From the NCBI RefSeq assembly GCF_025993685.1, contig NZ_DAJPEN010000001.1, positions 4,154,001-4,218,000 on the forward strand: DNA of 64,000 nucleotides, in the 5' to 3' direction. The DNA comes from Bacteroides mediterraneensis. GTDB lineage: Bacteria; Bacteroidota; Bacteroidia; Bacteroidales; Bacteroidaceae. Positions 26,611-35,826 of the stretch are shown piece by piece (within the stretch, counting starts at the first letter, position 1; each line of letters opens with the position of its first letter). The notes below the pieces were generated by a model, which saw only the letters and a program-made list of their open reading frames with translations, searched no databases and was not told the origin of the DNA. The position numbers and the translations under genes are program-made.

Positions 26611-27834
26611 TTACTGATAGATTAATGTGGAAAGATAGCTTTCAGCCAGTACTTCGTTGGCTATATCGAGCAGTTGGGAGGTGGTAAGGCTCTCAATCCG
26701 TTTAAATACCTCCTCTTTTTCCTCGTAGGTCTGGTAGTGGAGGAAGCATTTTCCCATGTTGAGGGCATTGTTCTCAAAGTTGTCGCCGGCCACTCCTATC
26801 TGTCCGATAATTTGCTTTTTGGCTGCATGGAGCTGCAAGCTTGTCAGCGCTTTGTCGCGGATTTTCTTGAGTTCCTTGTGCACCAACGAAATGCAATGTG
26901 CTGTGTCGTGCGGGTCGCAACCAAAGTAGATGCAAAACGTGCCGGTATCCGTATAGGAGGTGAGGTTTGATTCCACATTGTAGACCAGACCTTTTTTCTC
27001 ACGCAAGGAAACGTTGAGGCGGCTGTTCATGCCGGGTCCTCCCAGGATGTTGTTGAGCAGGTAGAGCCCTGTCCGGCGTTCGTCGTAAGCATGGTAGCCT
27101 CTTCCTCCTATCATGACGTGAGCCTGATGGGTGTCCTTATGGAGCGTCAGTTGACGTGGCTGGTAGGCGGCAGGCTGTGTGCGCACTTGTTTTTCTCCAT
27201 GCCAGGGAAGGATTTCAGCTGTCACCTTTTCCAAGGTGCGAATGACTTTAGAAAAGGGGATATTGCCTTGCACAAAGAATACCATGTTTTGCGGCTGGTA
27301 GTGTCTGTGCACAAAATGCTGTGCGTCCTCGCTGGTGAACTTCCGCAGCAGTTCCGGATTGCCAAGGATGTTCCGTCCAAGCGGATGGTCAGGGAAAATC
27401 AGTTCCTCGAAATCGTCGAAGATGAGTTCGGCAGGACTGTCCTCGTAGCTTTGTATCTCGTCAATGATGACTTCTACCTCTTTTTCTATTTCATTTGAAG
27501 GAAACAGGCTGTGAAACACGATGTCGGCCAGCAGTTCTGCTGCCCGGTCGAAATGTTCTTTCAGAAAGGCGCTGTAGATGACGGTTTCCTCCTTGTTGGT
27601 ATATGCGTTCAGGTCGCCTCCCACATTTTCCATGCGGTTCAGGATGTGCCAAGCCTTCCGTTTATGAGTTCCTTTGAAAATGAGGTGCTCCACGAAATGG
27701 GCCATTCCTTGCTCTTGCGGAAGTTCGTCACGGGTGCCGGTATCTACAGCAAAACCACAATAAGCCACATTGGTAGGGCTTGTGGTGTGGATAATCCGCA
27801 ATCCGCTGGGAAGGGTGAAAGTTGAATATGCCAT
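26611..27834 (-). CDS. M16-family zinc peptidase
   Basis: A 407-residue pitrilysin-type protease. The inverted zinc motif H-F-V-E-H (in G-M-A-H-F-V-E-H-L-I-F-K-G-T, about residues 47-60) and the distal Glu in the E-E-T-V-I-Y region are present, and the second half carries G-G-P-G-M-N-S-R-L and R-E-K-K-G-L-V-Y. No signal peptide, so it is probably cytoplasmic and processes peptides. Monocistronic, divergent from the LOG gene. Confidence 0.92.
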   Translation of the reverse strand: MAYSTFTLPSGLRIIHTTSPTNVAYCGFAVDTGTRDELPQEQGMAHFVEHLIFKGTHKRKAWHILNRMENVGGDLNAYTNKEETVIYSAFLKEHFDRAAELLADIVFHSLFPSNEIEKEVEVIIDEIQSYEDSPAELIFDDFEELIFPDHPLGRNILGNPELLRKFTSEDAQHFVHRHYQPQNMVFFVQGNIPFSKVIRTLEKVTAEILPWHGEKQVRTQPAAYQPRQLTLHKDTHQAHVMIGGRGYHAYDERRTGLYLLNNILGGPGMNSRLNVSLREKKGLVYNVESNLTSYTDTGTFCIYFGCDPHDTAHCISLVHKELKKIRDKALTSLQLHAAKKQIIGQIGVAGDNFENNALNMGKCFLHYQTYEEKEEVFKRIESLTTSQLLDIANEVLAESYLSTLIYQ

Positions 27835-27941
27835 ATATCTGTGGTCTAATTTTTATTTTTGCCGCAAATTTACAATAAATACTTATTGCCTTTCCTTAAA
27901 AAATACAGATATTTGCACCAAAGGATATTTAAAACTAATAT

Positions 27942-28475
27942 ATGAATAAAATTGCAGTCTTTTGTTCAGCGTCGGATGCCATTGCTCCCGTGTTTATAGA
28001 GAAGGCAGAGGAACTGGGAACATGGCTGGGACAGCACCGTAAATGGCTGATTTACGGAGGTTCCAATACGGGACTGATGGAGGTCCTGGCGAAAAGTGCG
28101 AAGGAAAACGGGGCCATGATTATGGGAGTGGTGCCTACCAAGCTGGAAGAGAACGGGAGAGTAAGCGACTTGCTCGATGTGACGTTCCATTCAGTGAATT
28201 TGAGCGACCGGAAAGACATCATGGTGCAGGAAGCGGAGATTATGGTGGCCTTGCCCGGTGGAATAGGTACGTTGGATGAGGTCTTCCATGTAATGGCGTC
28301 GTGCAGTATCGGGTATCATGACAAGCGGGTAATCTTTTATAATATCGATGGTTTCTGGAACGACATCTCAGGCTTTATGAAGCGGCTGGAGGAACAGCAT
28401 TTTGCCCATCGTCCTTTGAAGAATTATTTCGAGGTGGCAAACACATTCGATGAGCTGACTCGGTTGTTGGAATAA
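27942..28475 (+). CDS. LOG-family nucleoside 5'-monophosphate phosphoribohydrolase
   Basis: A 177-residue Rossmann-fold protein of the LOG/TIGR00730 group. The signature is present: Y-G-G-S-N-T-G-L-M near residue 40 and L-P-G-G-I-G-T-L-D-E near residue 105. Family members cut cytokinin-type or other nucleotide monophosphates to base and ribose phosphate; the bacterial role is probably nucleotide salvage. A TATTTTTG -7-like box lies at 27854-27861. A SIS-domain gene follows after 24 bp. Confidence 0.9.
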   Translation: MNKIAVFCSASDAIAPVFIEKAEELGTWLGQHRKWLIYGGSNTGLMEVLAKSAKENGAMIMGVVPTKLEENGRVSDLLDVTFHSVNLSDRKDIMVQEAEIMVALPGGIGTLDEVFHVMASCSIGYHDKRVIFYNIDGFWNDISGFMKRLEEQHFAHRPLKNYFEVANTFDELTRLLE

Positions 28476-28499
28476 AATTATCATTTAATCATACTCTAT

Positions 28500-29102
28500 A
28501 TGAATTCATCAATTAAAGAATTGTTACAGCGTGAGGCTCAGGCTGTATTGAATATCCCTGTGACCGACGGATACGAGAAGGCGGTGCAGCTGATTGTGGA
28601 ACAGGTGCATGAGAAAGGAGGAAAGCTGGTGACAAGTGGAATGGGAAAGGCAGGGCAGATAGCCATGAACATCGCTACGACCTTTTGTTCTACGGGGATA
28701 CCGGCTGTGTTCCTGCATCCGAGTGAGGCACAGCATGGCGACTTGGGAATTTTGCAGAAGAATGACTTGCTGCTGCTGATTTCCAATTCGGGGAAGACCC
28801 GCGAGATTGTGGAGCTTACCGACCTGGCGGCACGCCTGGACCCTACGCTGAAGAAAATCGTCATTACGGGAAACCCGGACAGCCCGTTGGCGGAGGCAGC
28901 CGACATTTGTCTGGCTACTGGGCATCCCGACGAGGTGTGCCTGTTGGGAATGACGCCTACCACTTCGACCACTGTCATGACGGTGATAGGAGATATTCTG
29001 GTGGTGGAAACAATGCGCAAGACAGGCTTTACCATCGAGGAGTACAGCAAGCGTCATCATGGAGGCTATCTGGGAGAGCGTTCCCGTGCATTGAGCAAAT
29101 AG
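28500..29102 (+). CDS. SIS-domain sugar-phosphate isomerase (KpsF/GutQ-like, no CBS domains)
   Basis: A 200-residue single SIS domain: T-S-G-M-G-K-A-G-Q-I-A, H-P-S-E-A-Q-H-G-D-L-G and S-N-S-G-K-T-R-E match arabinose-5-phosphate isomerases of the KdsD/KpsF/GutQ group. Those normally have about 320 residues with two C-terminal CBS domains, which are absent here. Substrate could be arabinose-5-phosphate or another phosphosugar. It shares transcription with the LOG gene and ends before a strong bidirectional terminator. Confidence 0.85.
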   Translation: MNSSIKELLQREAQAVLNIPVTDGYEKAVQLIVEQVHEKGGKLVTSGMGKAGQIAMNIATTFCSTGIPAVFLHPSEAQHGDLGILQKNDLLLLISNSGKTREIVELTDLAARLDPTLKKIVITGNPDSPLAEAADICLATGHPDEVCLLGMTPTTSTTVMTVIGDILVVETMRKTGFTIEEYSKRHHGGYLGERSRALSK

Positions 29103-29125
29103 ACCAGAAAATTAATTCATCAGAT

Positions 29126-29158
29126 AAAAAACGTGGCAGCGGTGCTGTCACGTTTTTT
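29126..29158. terminator. bidirectional terminator between SIS gene and ndk
   Basis: AAAAAACGTGGCAGC (29126-29140) pairs with GCTGTCACGTTTTTT (29144-29158) with one mismatch, giving A/T tails on both sides. It separates convergent genes. Confidence 0.85.
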
Positions 29159-29173
29159 ATTGCGCCTCGTTTC

Positions 29174-29650
29174 TCAGGTGAGCTTGTATTCTTCCGGATA
29201 ATAGATAAAGTCAACGATGGCTCTTTCGTATTCAAACAGTTCATCGGGTTTGAAGAAACGGGCAATTTCTTCGGCGGCTGTTTTAGGCGAATCGGAGGTG
29301 TGGACGATATTTTCCTGCGAGCTGACGCAGTAATCTCCGCGTATGGTGCCCGGAACGGCTACCCGTCCGTTGGTGGCTCCAGTCATGGAACGCACCACTT
29401 GGATGGCATCGACCCCTTCATAGCAGCATACGATGACGGGACTTGCCATCATGGACGCTTTCACGCGGGGGAAGAAAGGTTTTCCAGCCAGATGGGCGTA
29501 ATGTTCGTTGAGCAGGTCTTCCGTGAGCTGCATCATTTTCATGCCGGCTAGCCGCAGGCCTTTCCGTTCAAACCGATGGGTGATTTCTCCGATGAGCCCA
29601 CGCTGTACAGCACTGGGTTTCAGGATGACTAATGTTCTTTCCAGACTCAT
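29174..29650 (-). CDS. ndk: nucleoside diphosphate kinase
   Basis: A 158-residue enzyme balancing NTP pools by phosphate transfer through a His intermediate. Seen: T-L-V-I-L-K-P-S-A-V-Q-R-G near the start, H-Y-A-H-L-A-G-K-P-F-F, and the region T-S-D-S-P-K-T-A-A-E-E-I-A-R-F-F. The start at 29650 (MSLERTLVILKP) fits the family; the longer frame adds 25 residues with no match. The canonical N-x-x-H-x-S-D phrase reads I-V-H-T-S-D-S, keeping the His. A TATATTTG box (minus strand, 29693-29700) lies upstream. Confidence 0.95.
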   Translation of the reverse strand: MSLERTLVILKPSAVQRGLIGEITHRFERKGLRLAGMKMMQLTEDLLNEHYAHLAGKPFFPRVKASMMASPVIVCCYEGVDAIQVVRSMTGATNGRVAVPGTIRGDYCVSSQENIVHTSDSPKTAAEEIARFFKPDELFEYERAIVDFIYYPEEYKLT

Positions 29651-29749
29651 AGTTCGTTTATTATAAGGTGATACAAAGATTTCTTTACGCCCCAAATATA
29701 ACGAAAAATGGACAGGTGTCCTCATAAACTCCTGTTTTTTTATGAGAAA

Positions 29750-30397
29750 TCATTTATGGTCTAAAGGGATGATGCCCAGATGGATGGCTTTCAGCACGAG
29801 GTCGACAGCATTTTTAGCTTCCAGTTTGCTCATGAGGCTTTTCCGGTGTGATTCGATGGTGTTGCCTGACACATGGAGAAGGTCGGCGATTTCTCTGGTG
29901 CTGTATCCTCTGGCGATGGCCTGCAGCACTTCCATTTCTCTCAGTGTGAGCTGTTCCTTGAGCAGTTCTTCTGCTTGCAGGCGGTTCAGAATTGTCCGGA
30001 ACCGTCTGCAGAGGTATTGCCCTCCTTTCAGGATGGTTTGGATGGCCAGTGTCAGCTCGTGGATGTCGGCCGATTTAAGTATGGCTCCGCTGATGGGTGT
30101 TCTGGTAAGCCTTTTCAGTATCCATATCTCTTCGTGCATGGTATTGATCAGGATACGGGCTTCCGGATATTTCTGCCGTATTTGTTCTATCAGTTCGAAT
30201 CCGTTGGTATCGGGTAGTTCCACATCGAGTACATACAGGTCGAAAGGTTGTGTGTTGATCAGGAGCAAGGCTTCCGTGCCTGAAGAAGCGGCATACACTT
30301 TGTCTATTTCGGGCATTTGCGAGATGACGTGTCGGATGCCTTGCAGTATCAGGGTATGGTCGTCGACCAATAGTATGTTTGCTTTTGAGCTTGTCAT
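29750..30397 (-). CDS. NarL/LuxR-family response regulator
   Basis: A 215-residue two-domain regulator. The receiver has N-I-L-L-V-D-D-H-T-L-I at its start, the phospho-acceptor D in L-Y-V-L-D-V-E-L-P-D, and the conserved Lys in G-A-I-L-K-S-A-D. The C-terminal LuxR helix-turn-helix contains L-T-L-R-E-M-E-V-L-Q-A-I-A-R-G-Y-S-T-R-E-I-A. The start at 30397 was chosen because it opens the receiver; in-frame ATGs slightly upstream are possible. Partner of the sensor kinase just upstream (51 bp). Confidence 0.93.
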   Translation of the reverse strand: MTSSKANILLVDDHTLILQGIRHVISQMPEIDKVYAASSGTEALLLINTQPFDLYVLDVELPDTNGFELIEQIRQKYPEARILINTMHEEIWILKRLTRTPISGAILKSADIHELTLAIQTILKGGQYLCRRFRTILNRLQAEELLKEQLTLREMEVLQAIARGYSTREIADLLHVSGNTIESHRKSLMSKLEAKNAVDLVLKAIHLGIIPLDHK

Positions 30398-30448
30398 GCG
30401 GGGCATTTTTTTATACTGCAAAGAAAAAAATATTCATTGAAAAGAATC

Positions 30449-32377
30449 TCACTGAAAACCGTGATTTTTCCTTGGAAGGTGCACACGGATGTGCATGCTT
30501 ATTTTTTCTTCTCTGGTCATCAGTTCATAGTCCCCTCCGATTGTTTTCAGCCGGTCGTGAATGGTGCGCAGGCCGATTCCTTTGGGAGATTCTGTCTGTG
30601 GGCTCCATTGTCCGTCGTGCTGTACGTCGATGGTCAGCTCGCCGTCATGCTCATCCAGTGCTATGTGAATGAGGCTTGCATGGGCATGTTTCAGGATGTT
30701 GCCGATTGCCTCTTGCATGATGCGGTAGATTTCGTATCCGATGTGTTCTGGGACTTGTGTCCATTCCGTTTGTTTTCCCGGTACGTAGTGTATGATGACT
30801 CCTGAAACCTCCTGCATCTTGGAGAAGTAGTCGGCCAGCATTTCGTTCAGGTTGGTGAACTGGAAGTTGGGAGGCATCAGTTCGTGGGAAATGGCCCGTA
30901 CGCCGCTCCGTATTTCTTCCAGGGTGTGGAGGGTGGATGCTTTCAACGTTTCGGGGGAGGTTTGTTGCTGTATTTGCAGGATGGCTCCCAGCAGGTCGTT
31001 GCACACCCCGTCGTGCAAGTCCTTGGCCAGCCGTTTGCGCTCGTTCTCCAGTCCCTCGATGTATTGCCGGGCGGCAATCAGTTCCGTTTCTTTTTTCTGC
31101 AACCTCCGTTTGTAGAGGAGAATGGAGATGGTCACCAGCAACAGGAGAATGACGCTGCTGAAAGAAGCGGTGTTTCGCAGACGGATTTCCTTTTCCTGTG
31201 CCTGTTCCTTTTCCAGCCGGGCTATTTTCAGTTCTTTGTCGCTGACCCGGAGTTTTTCGTTCAGTTCCGACAGTTCGTCCTTGATTTTTCCATTGAAGAT
31301 GGAATCCTGATACACACATACGTCCTGTAGGTACTGGTAGGCTTTCTGGTAGTTACCCAGCCCTTCGTAGTTTCGGGCCAGGAGGGTGTGGAACTTGTCA
31401 TAGGGCACCTGCGTCTGAATCAGCGGGTTGCCGGTCAGTATCTGGAGACTTTTCTGATATTCCCCTATCCATTGGTAGAGGCTGGCTTGTATGCTGTAGA
31501 ATTCAAGGGCGGTCGGGCTGTTCCGGGGAATCTTTCGGATGAGTTCCTCTCCTTTCCGTAAAACGGTCCGGACGGAATCCTTTTTGTCCCATAACTGATA
31601 GGTGCTGAGTAAGGGGCAGAGGGAGCCCATGGCCAGCAGGGGCTGCTGAATTTCCAAAGCCTTGCGGATGTTGGCCTTGAGAATCTGGCAGGCTTCGGCG
31701 TATTTTCCCAGTCTGCTGTAGCTGCCTCCGACGAGGCTGTTGGCATAGAGTTCCATCAGCACGTCGTGGGCCTTCCGGGCATATTCAGCCGACAGGAGCC
31801 CTTGGGTCAACGCCTCTTCATATCGCTTGTGGAGGTGATAGAGCACACCAATGTTGTAGTATGTGGACGACACGTCTTCTGGCTTTCCGGCTTTCTTGCA
31901 GAGGTCAATGGCACGGTTGTAGTGATATACGGCAGAATCGAACATCCCCAGTTTGCGGTAGCAGACACCGATGGAAGATTCCACGACACCTTCCAGGTCG
32001 TATGCTCTTTTCTTGAGTTTGCGGGCGTGCGTGGCTACTGTCTTGAACGTTTCTTTGGCCTGCTCCATTTTTCCTTCCATGAACCAGTAGTTGGCCAGGG
32101 AGTTGACCAGTTGCAGGTAACCTTCCTCCTCGAAAGCAGGCTGGGGGTAGAGGGCAAGCCCTTTCTGTAGGTATCGGTAGGATGAATCGTGGTTCAGGGT
32201 CTCGTATTCGGCTCCCAGAGACTGGTATAGTTCGGTGAGTTTCTCTCGTGAGGGTGCCTGCTTTTCGGCCGATTGTATTTCCCGTTTCAGACTGTCAATG
32301 GTAGCGGTTTCAGATTGTGCATACGGATACGTGGTGATTCCTAGCAGAATCAGGAATAGAAGAAATGTCTTTTTCAT
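30449..32377 (-). CDS. TPR-containing sensor histidine kinase (NarL type)
   Basis: A 642-residue kinase. A signal peptide (start at 32377, MKKTFLLFLILLG) is followed by a periplasmic array of tetratricopeptide repeats (to about residue 370), one membrane helix (S-S-V-I-L-L-L-L-V-T-I-S-I-L-L), a coiled linker, and a HisKA_3 dimerisation box R-L-A-K-D-L-H-D-G-V-C-N-D with the phospho-His. An HATPase domain follows (E-A-I-G-N-I-L-K-H-A and G-I-G-L-R-T-I). It pairs with the response regulator downstream. The TPR domain suggests sensing of a peptide or protein ligand; the target regulon is unknown. Confidence 0.92.
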   Translation of the reverse strand: MKKTFLLFLILLGITTYPYAQSETATIDSLKREIQSAEKQAPSREKLTELYQSLGAEYETLNHDSSYRYLQKGLALYPQPAFEEEGYLQLVNSLANYWFMEGKMEQAKETFKTVATHARKLKKRAYDLEGVVESSIGVCYRKLGMFDSAVYHYNRAIDLCKKAGKPEDVSSTYYNIGVLYHLHKRYEEALTQGLLSAEYARKAHDVLMELYANSLVGGSYSRLGKYAEACQILKANIRKALEIQQPLLAMGSLCPLLSTYQLWDKKDSVRTVLRKGEELIRKIPRNSPTALEFYSIQASLYQWIGEYQKSLQILTGNPLIQTQVPYDKFHTLLARNYEGLGNYQKAYQYLQDVCVYQDSIFNGKIKDELSELNEKLRVSDKELKIARLEKEQAQEKEIRLRNTASFSSVILLLLVTISILLYKRRLQKKETELIAARQYIEGLENERKRLAKDLHDGVCNDLLGAILQIQQQTSPETLKASTLHTLEEIRSGVRAISHELMPPNFQFTNLNEMLADYFSKMQEVSGVIIHYVPGKQTEWTQVPEHIGYEIYRIMQEAIGNILKHAHASLIHIALDEHDGELTIDVQHDGQWSPQTESPKGIGLRTIHDRLKTIGGDYELMTREEKISMHIRVHLPRKNHGFQ

Positions 32378-32503
32378 GGGGCTGTGTATTGGTGATGTCC
32401 CTAAAGTAAGGTTTTTTGTGGGAATATACAAATTGCCAATAAAAAATAGACAAAGTGGGAGAGGTTTGTTTGGGGTGGAGAAAAGGGAGCTGTAGGGTTT
32501 TAA

Positions 32504-32914
32504 TTAAAATGAGTGGAACCGCGATAGCAGCTTTTTCTTGTGCTTTAGGGAGACTTGCAGCTCTTCTACGGAATGAAAAGGGGCAGCCAGCAGGCAGTGC
32601 CGGTCTTGAATTATTTGTAGATAGTGTAAGTTTATCACATAAGATTGGTGAATCTGGACAAAGGTCTCACTGTAACTGCATAAGTTTTCGGCGCGCAAAT
32701 TTCCTCTGAGGCGTACGAAAGAGCCGTCCCTCAGTGCCACTTCCCAACTTTTTTGGGTAGAATTATACCGGAAGTAGCCAATGTCGTTCGGACGTAACAC
32801 ACGCAGGTTGCCTGTAACGGTGTGAATGAGCAGAGGCTTTCTAAGTCTCAGGTCGGACAGTTTTCTTAAATGCTCCAAAGCTGTTTTGTATCGTTGGATG
32901 TGGGTGGATTCCAT
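32504..32914 (-). CDS. LytTR DNA-binding protein
   Basis: A 136-residue protein with a LytTR domain from about residue 25 onwards: D-I-G-Y-F-R-Y-N-S-T-Q-K-S-W, R-D-G-S-F-V-R-L-R-G-N-L-R and F-V-Q-I-H-Q-S-Y-V-I-N (the conserved R/H-S-Y-V-N phrase). No receiver domain, so it is a one-domain regulator, perhaps responding to a partner elsewhere. A TATATTTG -7 box (minus strand, 32937-32944) lies just upstream. Confidence 0.88.
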   Translation of the reverse strand: MESTHIQRYKTALEHLRKLSDLRLRKPLLIHTVTGNLRVLRPNDIGYFRYNSTQKSWEVALRDGSFVRLRGNLRAENLCSYSETFVQIHQSYVINLHYLQIIQDRHCLLAAPFHSVEELQVSLKHKKKLLSRFHSF

Positions 32915-33107
32915 TCGCTATGATTTGTATGTTCACCAAATATAGCGGGTTTGACAAGAGGAAAAAACACGGGAAACCGTGATTTGTATTTTGAGGTACG
33001 AAGGAGTCCCCCCCCTCGATAGGGAAGCTACTGATAAGGATTCGGGTAGTACCGTTGTCCTTTCTCTTATTGGGGGATATGGGCGAGGGGCAGCAGTTGG
33101 CGGAGGT

Positions 33108-34646
33108 TTATCCAGCCCAGTTCTCACGGTCCAGGTTACGATAGCTGATGGCTTCGGCCAAGTGTTCCGGGCGGATAGTGGCACAGCCTTCCAGGTCGGC
33201 GATGGTACGCGATACTTTCAGAATGCGGTCGTAGGCCCGGGCAGACAGGTTCAGTCGGTGCATGGCATTTCGTAAGAGTTCCAAACCGGCAGTGTCAGGC
33301 TGGGCGTAACGGTGCAGGAGTCCCGGTGTCATCTGGGCGTTGCTGTAGATACCGGGCTGGTCGGCAAAGCGTTGGGCCTGTATCTGCCGGGCACGGATTA
33401 CCCGTTCGCGGATGGCGGCACTGCTTTCTCCCGGCGTGTTTCTGGCTATTTCCTCGAAAGGGACGGGGACAATCTCTACCTGTATGTCAATACGGTCGAG
33501 CAGGGGGCCTGAAATCTTGTTTAAGTAGCGTTGCACCTGTCCCGGACTGCACACACAGGGGCGTGTCGGATGGTTGTAATAGCCGCAGGGACAAGGATTC
33601 ATAGAGGCTATCAGCTGGAAATTGGCAGGATATTCCAGGGCGTATTTCGCCCGGGAGATGGTGATTCGATGGTCTTCGAGTGGCTGACGGAGCACTTCCA
33701 GCACACTTCGGCTGAATTCGGGAAGTTCATCGAGGAATAACACTCCGTTGTGGGCCAAGCTGATTTCACCAGGCTGAGGCGTGGCGCCTCCGCCTACCAT
33801 GGCTACCTGCGAGATAGTGTGGTGCGGACTGCGGAACGGGCGGGTGGCAATGAGGGAGGAGCCTTTCTTCAGTTTCCCGGCCACCGAATGGATTTTGGTG
33901 GTTTCCAGACTTTCTCCCAGTGAAAGGGGCGGAAGGATGCTGGGCAGGCGTTTGGCCATCATGGATTTTCCACTGCCAGGGGCGCCGATGAGCAGTACGT
34001 TGTGGCCTCCGGCAGCGGCTACCTCGAGAGCCCGTTTCACGTTTTCCTGTCCTTTCACTTCTGCAAAGTCGAAGGGGAATGTGGATTGATGCTTATAAAA
34101 CTCTTCGCGTGTGTGGACGACTGTGGGTTGTAGTGTATGGCCGCCGTTCAGAAAATCGATGACTTCCGTAATTTTTTCTGCACCGTACACGTCCAGATTG
34201 TTTACCACAGCTGCTTCCGATGCGTTCTGTTGCGGGAGAATGAGGCCTTTGAATCCTTGCTGGCGTGCGGCGATAGCGATGGGAAGAGCACCTTTAATCG
34301 GTTGCAGGCTTCCGTCCAGACTCAGTTCTCCAATAATCAGATAATCTGCCAGGTGTTCAGTCGCTATGGTTTCGTTGGCCGCCAGGATTCCGATGGCCAA
34401 GGGCAGGTCGTAAGAGGCTCCTTCTTTCCGGATGTCTGCCGGTGCCATATTGACCACAATCTGGCGGGTCGGGAATTTGTATCCGTTTACTTGCAGGGCC
34501 GAGACAATCCGTTCATGGCTTTCCTTTACGGCTGAATCGGGGAGTCCCACCAGATAAAACTTTATGCCGCGTGAGCAGTTCACTTCAATGGTGACAATGG
34601 TGGCGTCGATGCCTTGCACTGCGGCGCCGAAGAGTTTGACTAGCAT
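33108..34646 (-). CDS. YifB/ComM-family Mg-chelatase-like AAA+ ATPase
   Basis: A 512-residue protein with an N-terminal Lon-like fold (residues 1-170), an AAA+ core (Walker A G-A-P-G-S-G-K-S-M near residue 222, Walker B V-L-F-L-D-E-L-P-E) and a C-terminal Mg-chelatase-like domain with the C-P-C-G-Y-Y-N-H-P-T-R-P-C-V-C cysteine cluster. The E. coli homologue ComM helps branch migration during natural transformation; many Bacteroidetes carry it without known competence. Monocistronic. Confidence 0.92.
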   Translation of the reverse strand: MLVKLFGAAVQGIDATIVTIEVNCSRGIKFYLVGLPDSAVKESHERIVSALQVNGYKFPTRQIVVNMAPADIRKEGASYDLPLAIGILAANETIATEHLADYLIIGELSLDGSLQPIKGALPIAIAARQQGFKGLILPQQNASEAAVVNNLDVYGAEKITEVIDFLNGGHTLQPTVVHTREEFYKHQSTFPFDFAEVKGQENVKRALEVAAAGGHNVLLIGAPGSGKSMMAKRLPSILPPLSLGESLETTKIHSVAGKLKKGSSLIATRPFRSPHHTISQVAMVGGGATPQPGEISLAHNGVLFLDELPEFSRSVLEVLRQPLEDHRITISRAKYALEYPANFQLIASMNPCPCGYYNHPTRPCVCSPGQVQRYLNKISGPLLDRIDIQVEIVPVPFEEIARNTPGESSAAIRERVIRARQIQAQRFADQPGIYSNAQMTPGLLHRYAQPDTAGLELLRNAMHRLNLSARAYDRILKVSRTIADLEGCATIRPEHLAEAISYRNLDRENWAG

Positions 34647-34671
34647 TTAAGGTCGGTTTTTAAAGGATGTT

Positions 34672-35691
34672 TTATTTTGTTTTCTTATCTTCCGCCGCCA
34701 AGGCTTCCAGTTTATCCCTGAGCTCATTTCCATAGAGGTTGCATCCTAGGATTTTCCGGTTCCGGTCTATCAGGACGTTGAAAGGAAGGTCATGCACTTG
34801 TAGCTGTTTGATAATCGGATTATCCCATCCTTTGTAGTCGCAGACTTCAATCCATTGTTCGCTGTCTTTTTCCGTATGGTCCAGCCATTCCGTTTTCTGG
34901 TAATCCAAGGAGAAATTGACAACCCTGAGGTTTTTTTTCAGCGTGGTTTGACATAAAGCGTACAAAGAATCTTTACGGTTCAGGCTTTCCGGATTCCAGC
35001 TCGCCCAAAAGTTGAGGAGTGAATATTGTTTCTGATTGCTGCCGCTCCATGACAGGTATTCACCGTCTCTTTTCTTTATGGAGATATAGTTCAGGTAGGT
35101 CGGATTGCTTTTCTCTTTGTCGGGTATCTTTTGCAGCACTTCACTTAATATCCGGCAATCCTTTATTTTCCCGGTGAGCGGCTCTGAGAGTTTTGCCAGA
35201 AGAGTCAGGTCCGGATTTTCAGTCTGGCTGAAATACTGCCACAAGATATAGGCAGAAGCGTAGGATTGCGGATGGCTTTGAATAAATGTTTCCGCCTGTT
35301 GTCTGATTTGTGTAGGGTTGGTGAGTGTCTGAATCGCCTGCCGGAACTCCTGATATTCATCGTTGGGACCGTTCCCTTTGATTTCCGGACGGGCAAAGCT
35401 GCCCTTTATGGAAACTTCCCATCCTTTGTCGGCAAATACGGGAATAGATTTTCCTGAATCATTGACCAGACGGAACAGGTTCAGCGTATCGGGGGTAAAC
35501 GTATAAGTGAACTTGCCATCTCTTGGATAGATGGTGTCCAGTCGGGCTTCTGGATCGTCGAATACGACCAGTATCATGTCGGAGGTAAAACCGTTTAGTT
35601 CGCCTTTCAGTTCAAATTCCTTGCTTTGTTGGCAGGAGTCCAAGCAGAACAGGAGGTACGCGGAAAAGAGAAGCAGGTATAACTTTTTCAT
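34672..35691 (-). CDS. thioredoxin-fold lipoprotein with DUF4369-like N-terminus, lacking the CXXC pair
   Basis: A 339-residue lipoprotein (start at 35691, MKKLYLLLFSAYLLFCLDSC; Cys near residue 20). The N-terminal half, E-L-K-G-E-L-N-G-F onward, resembles DUF4369 domains of Bacteroidetes thiol proteins. The C-terminal half has the TlpA/AhpC fold (L-L-N-F-W-A-S-W, I-D-R-N-R-K-I-L-G). Where the redox site C-G-P-C is expected it reads W-A-S-W-N-P-E-S-L, so it cannot be a standard disulfide oxidoreductase. A structural or binding role is possible. It lies just upstream of the TPR lipoprotein on the same strand. Confidence 0.8.
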   Translation of the reverse strand: MKKLYLLLFSAYLLFCLDSCQQSKEFELKGELNGFTSDMILVVFDDPEARLDTIYPRDGKFTYTFTPDTLNLFRLVNDSGKSIPVFADKGWEVSIKGSFARPEIKGNGPNDEYQEFRQAIQTLTNPTQIRQQAETFIQSHPQSYASAYILWQYFSQTENPDLTLLAKLSEPLTGKIKDCRILSEVLQKIPDKEKSNPTYLNYISIKKRDGEYLSWSGSNQKQYSLLNFWASWNPESLNRKDSLYALCQTTLKKNLRVVNFSLDYQKTEWLDHTEKDSEQWIEVCDYKGWDNPIIKQLQVHDLPFNVLIDRNRKILGCNLYGNELRDKLEALAAEDKKTK

Positions 35692-35775
35692 AAACTGAAT
35701 TTTATTTTTGCGAAAATACAATTTTCATTTTATAATCTTGCACGTTCGTCGCATTCTTTCCGGGGAAGGCATAAA

Positions 35776-35808
35776 AAAACCGGAATCACGCGGGGTGACT
35801 CCGGTTTT
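35776..35808 (-). terminator. terminator downstream of the TPR lipoprotein region
   Basis: AAAACCGGAATCAC pairs with GTGACTCCGGTTTT with one mismatch around GCGG. It lies between the TPR lipoprotein stop (35827) and the thioredoxin-fold gene, with A and T tails for use in either direction. Confidence 0.8.
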
Positions 35809-35826
35809 AATCAGTAATTTATCGGA

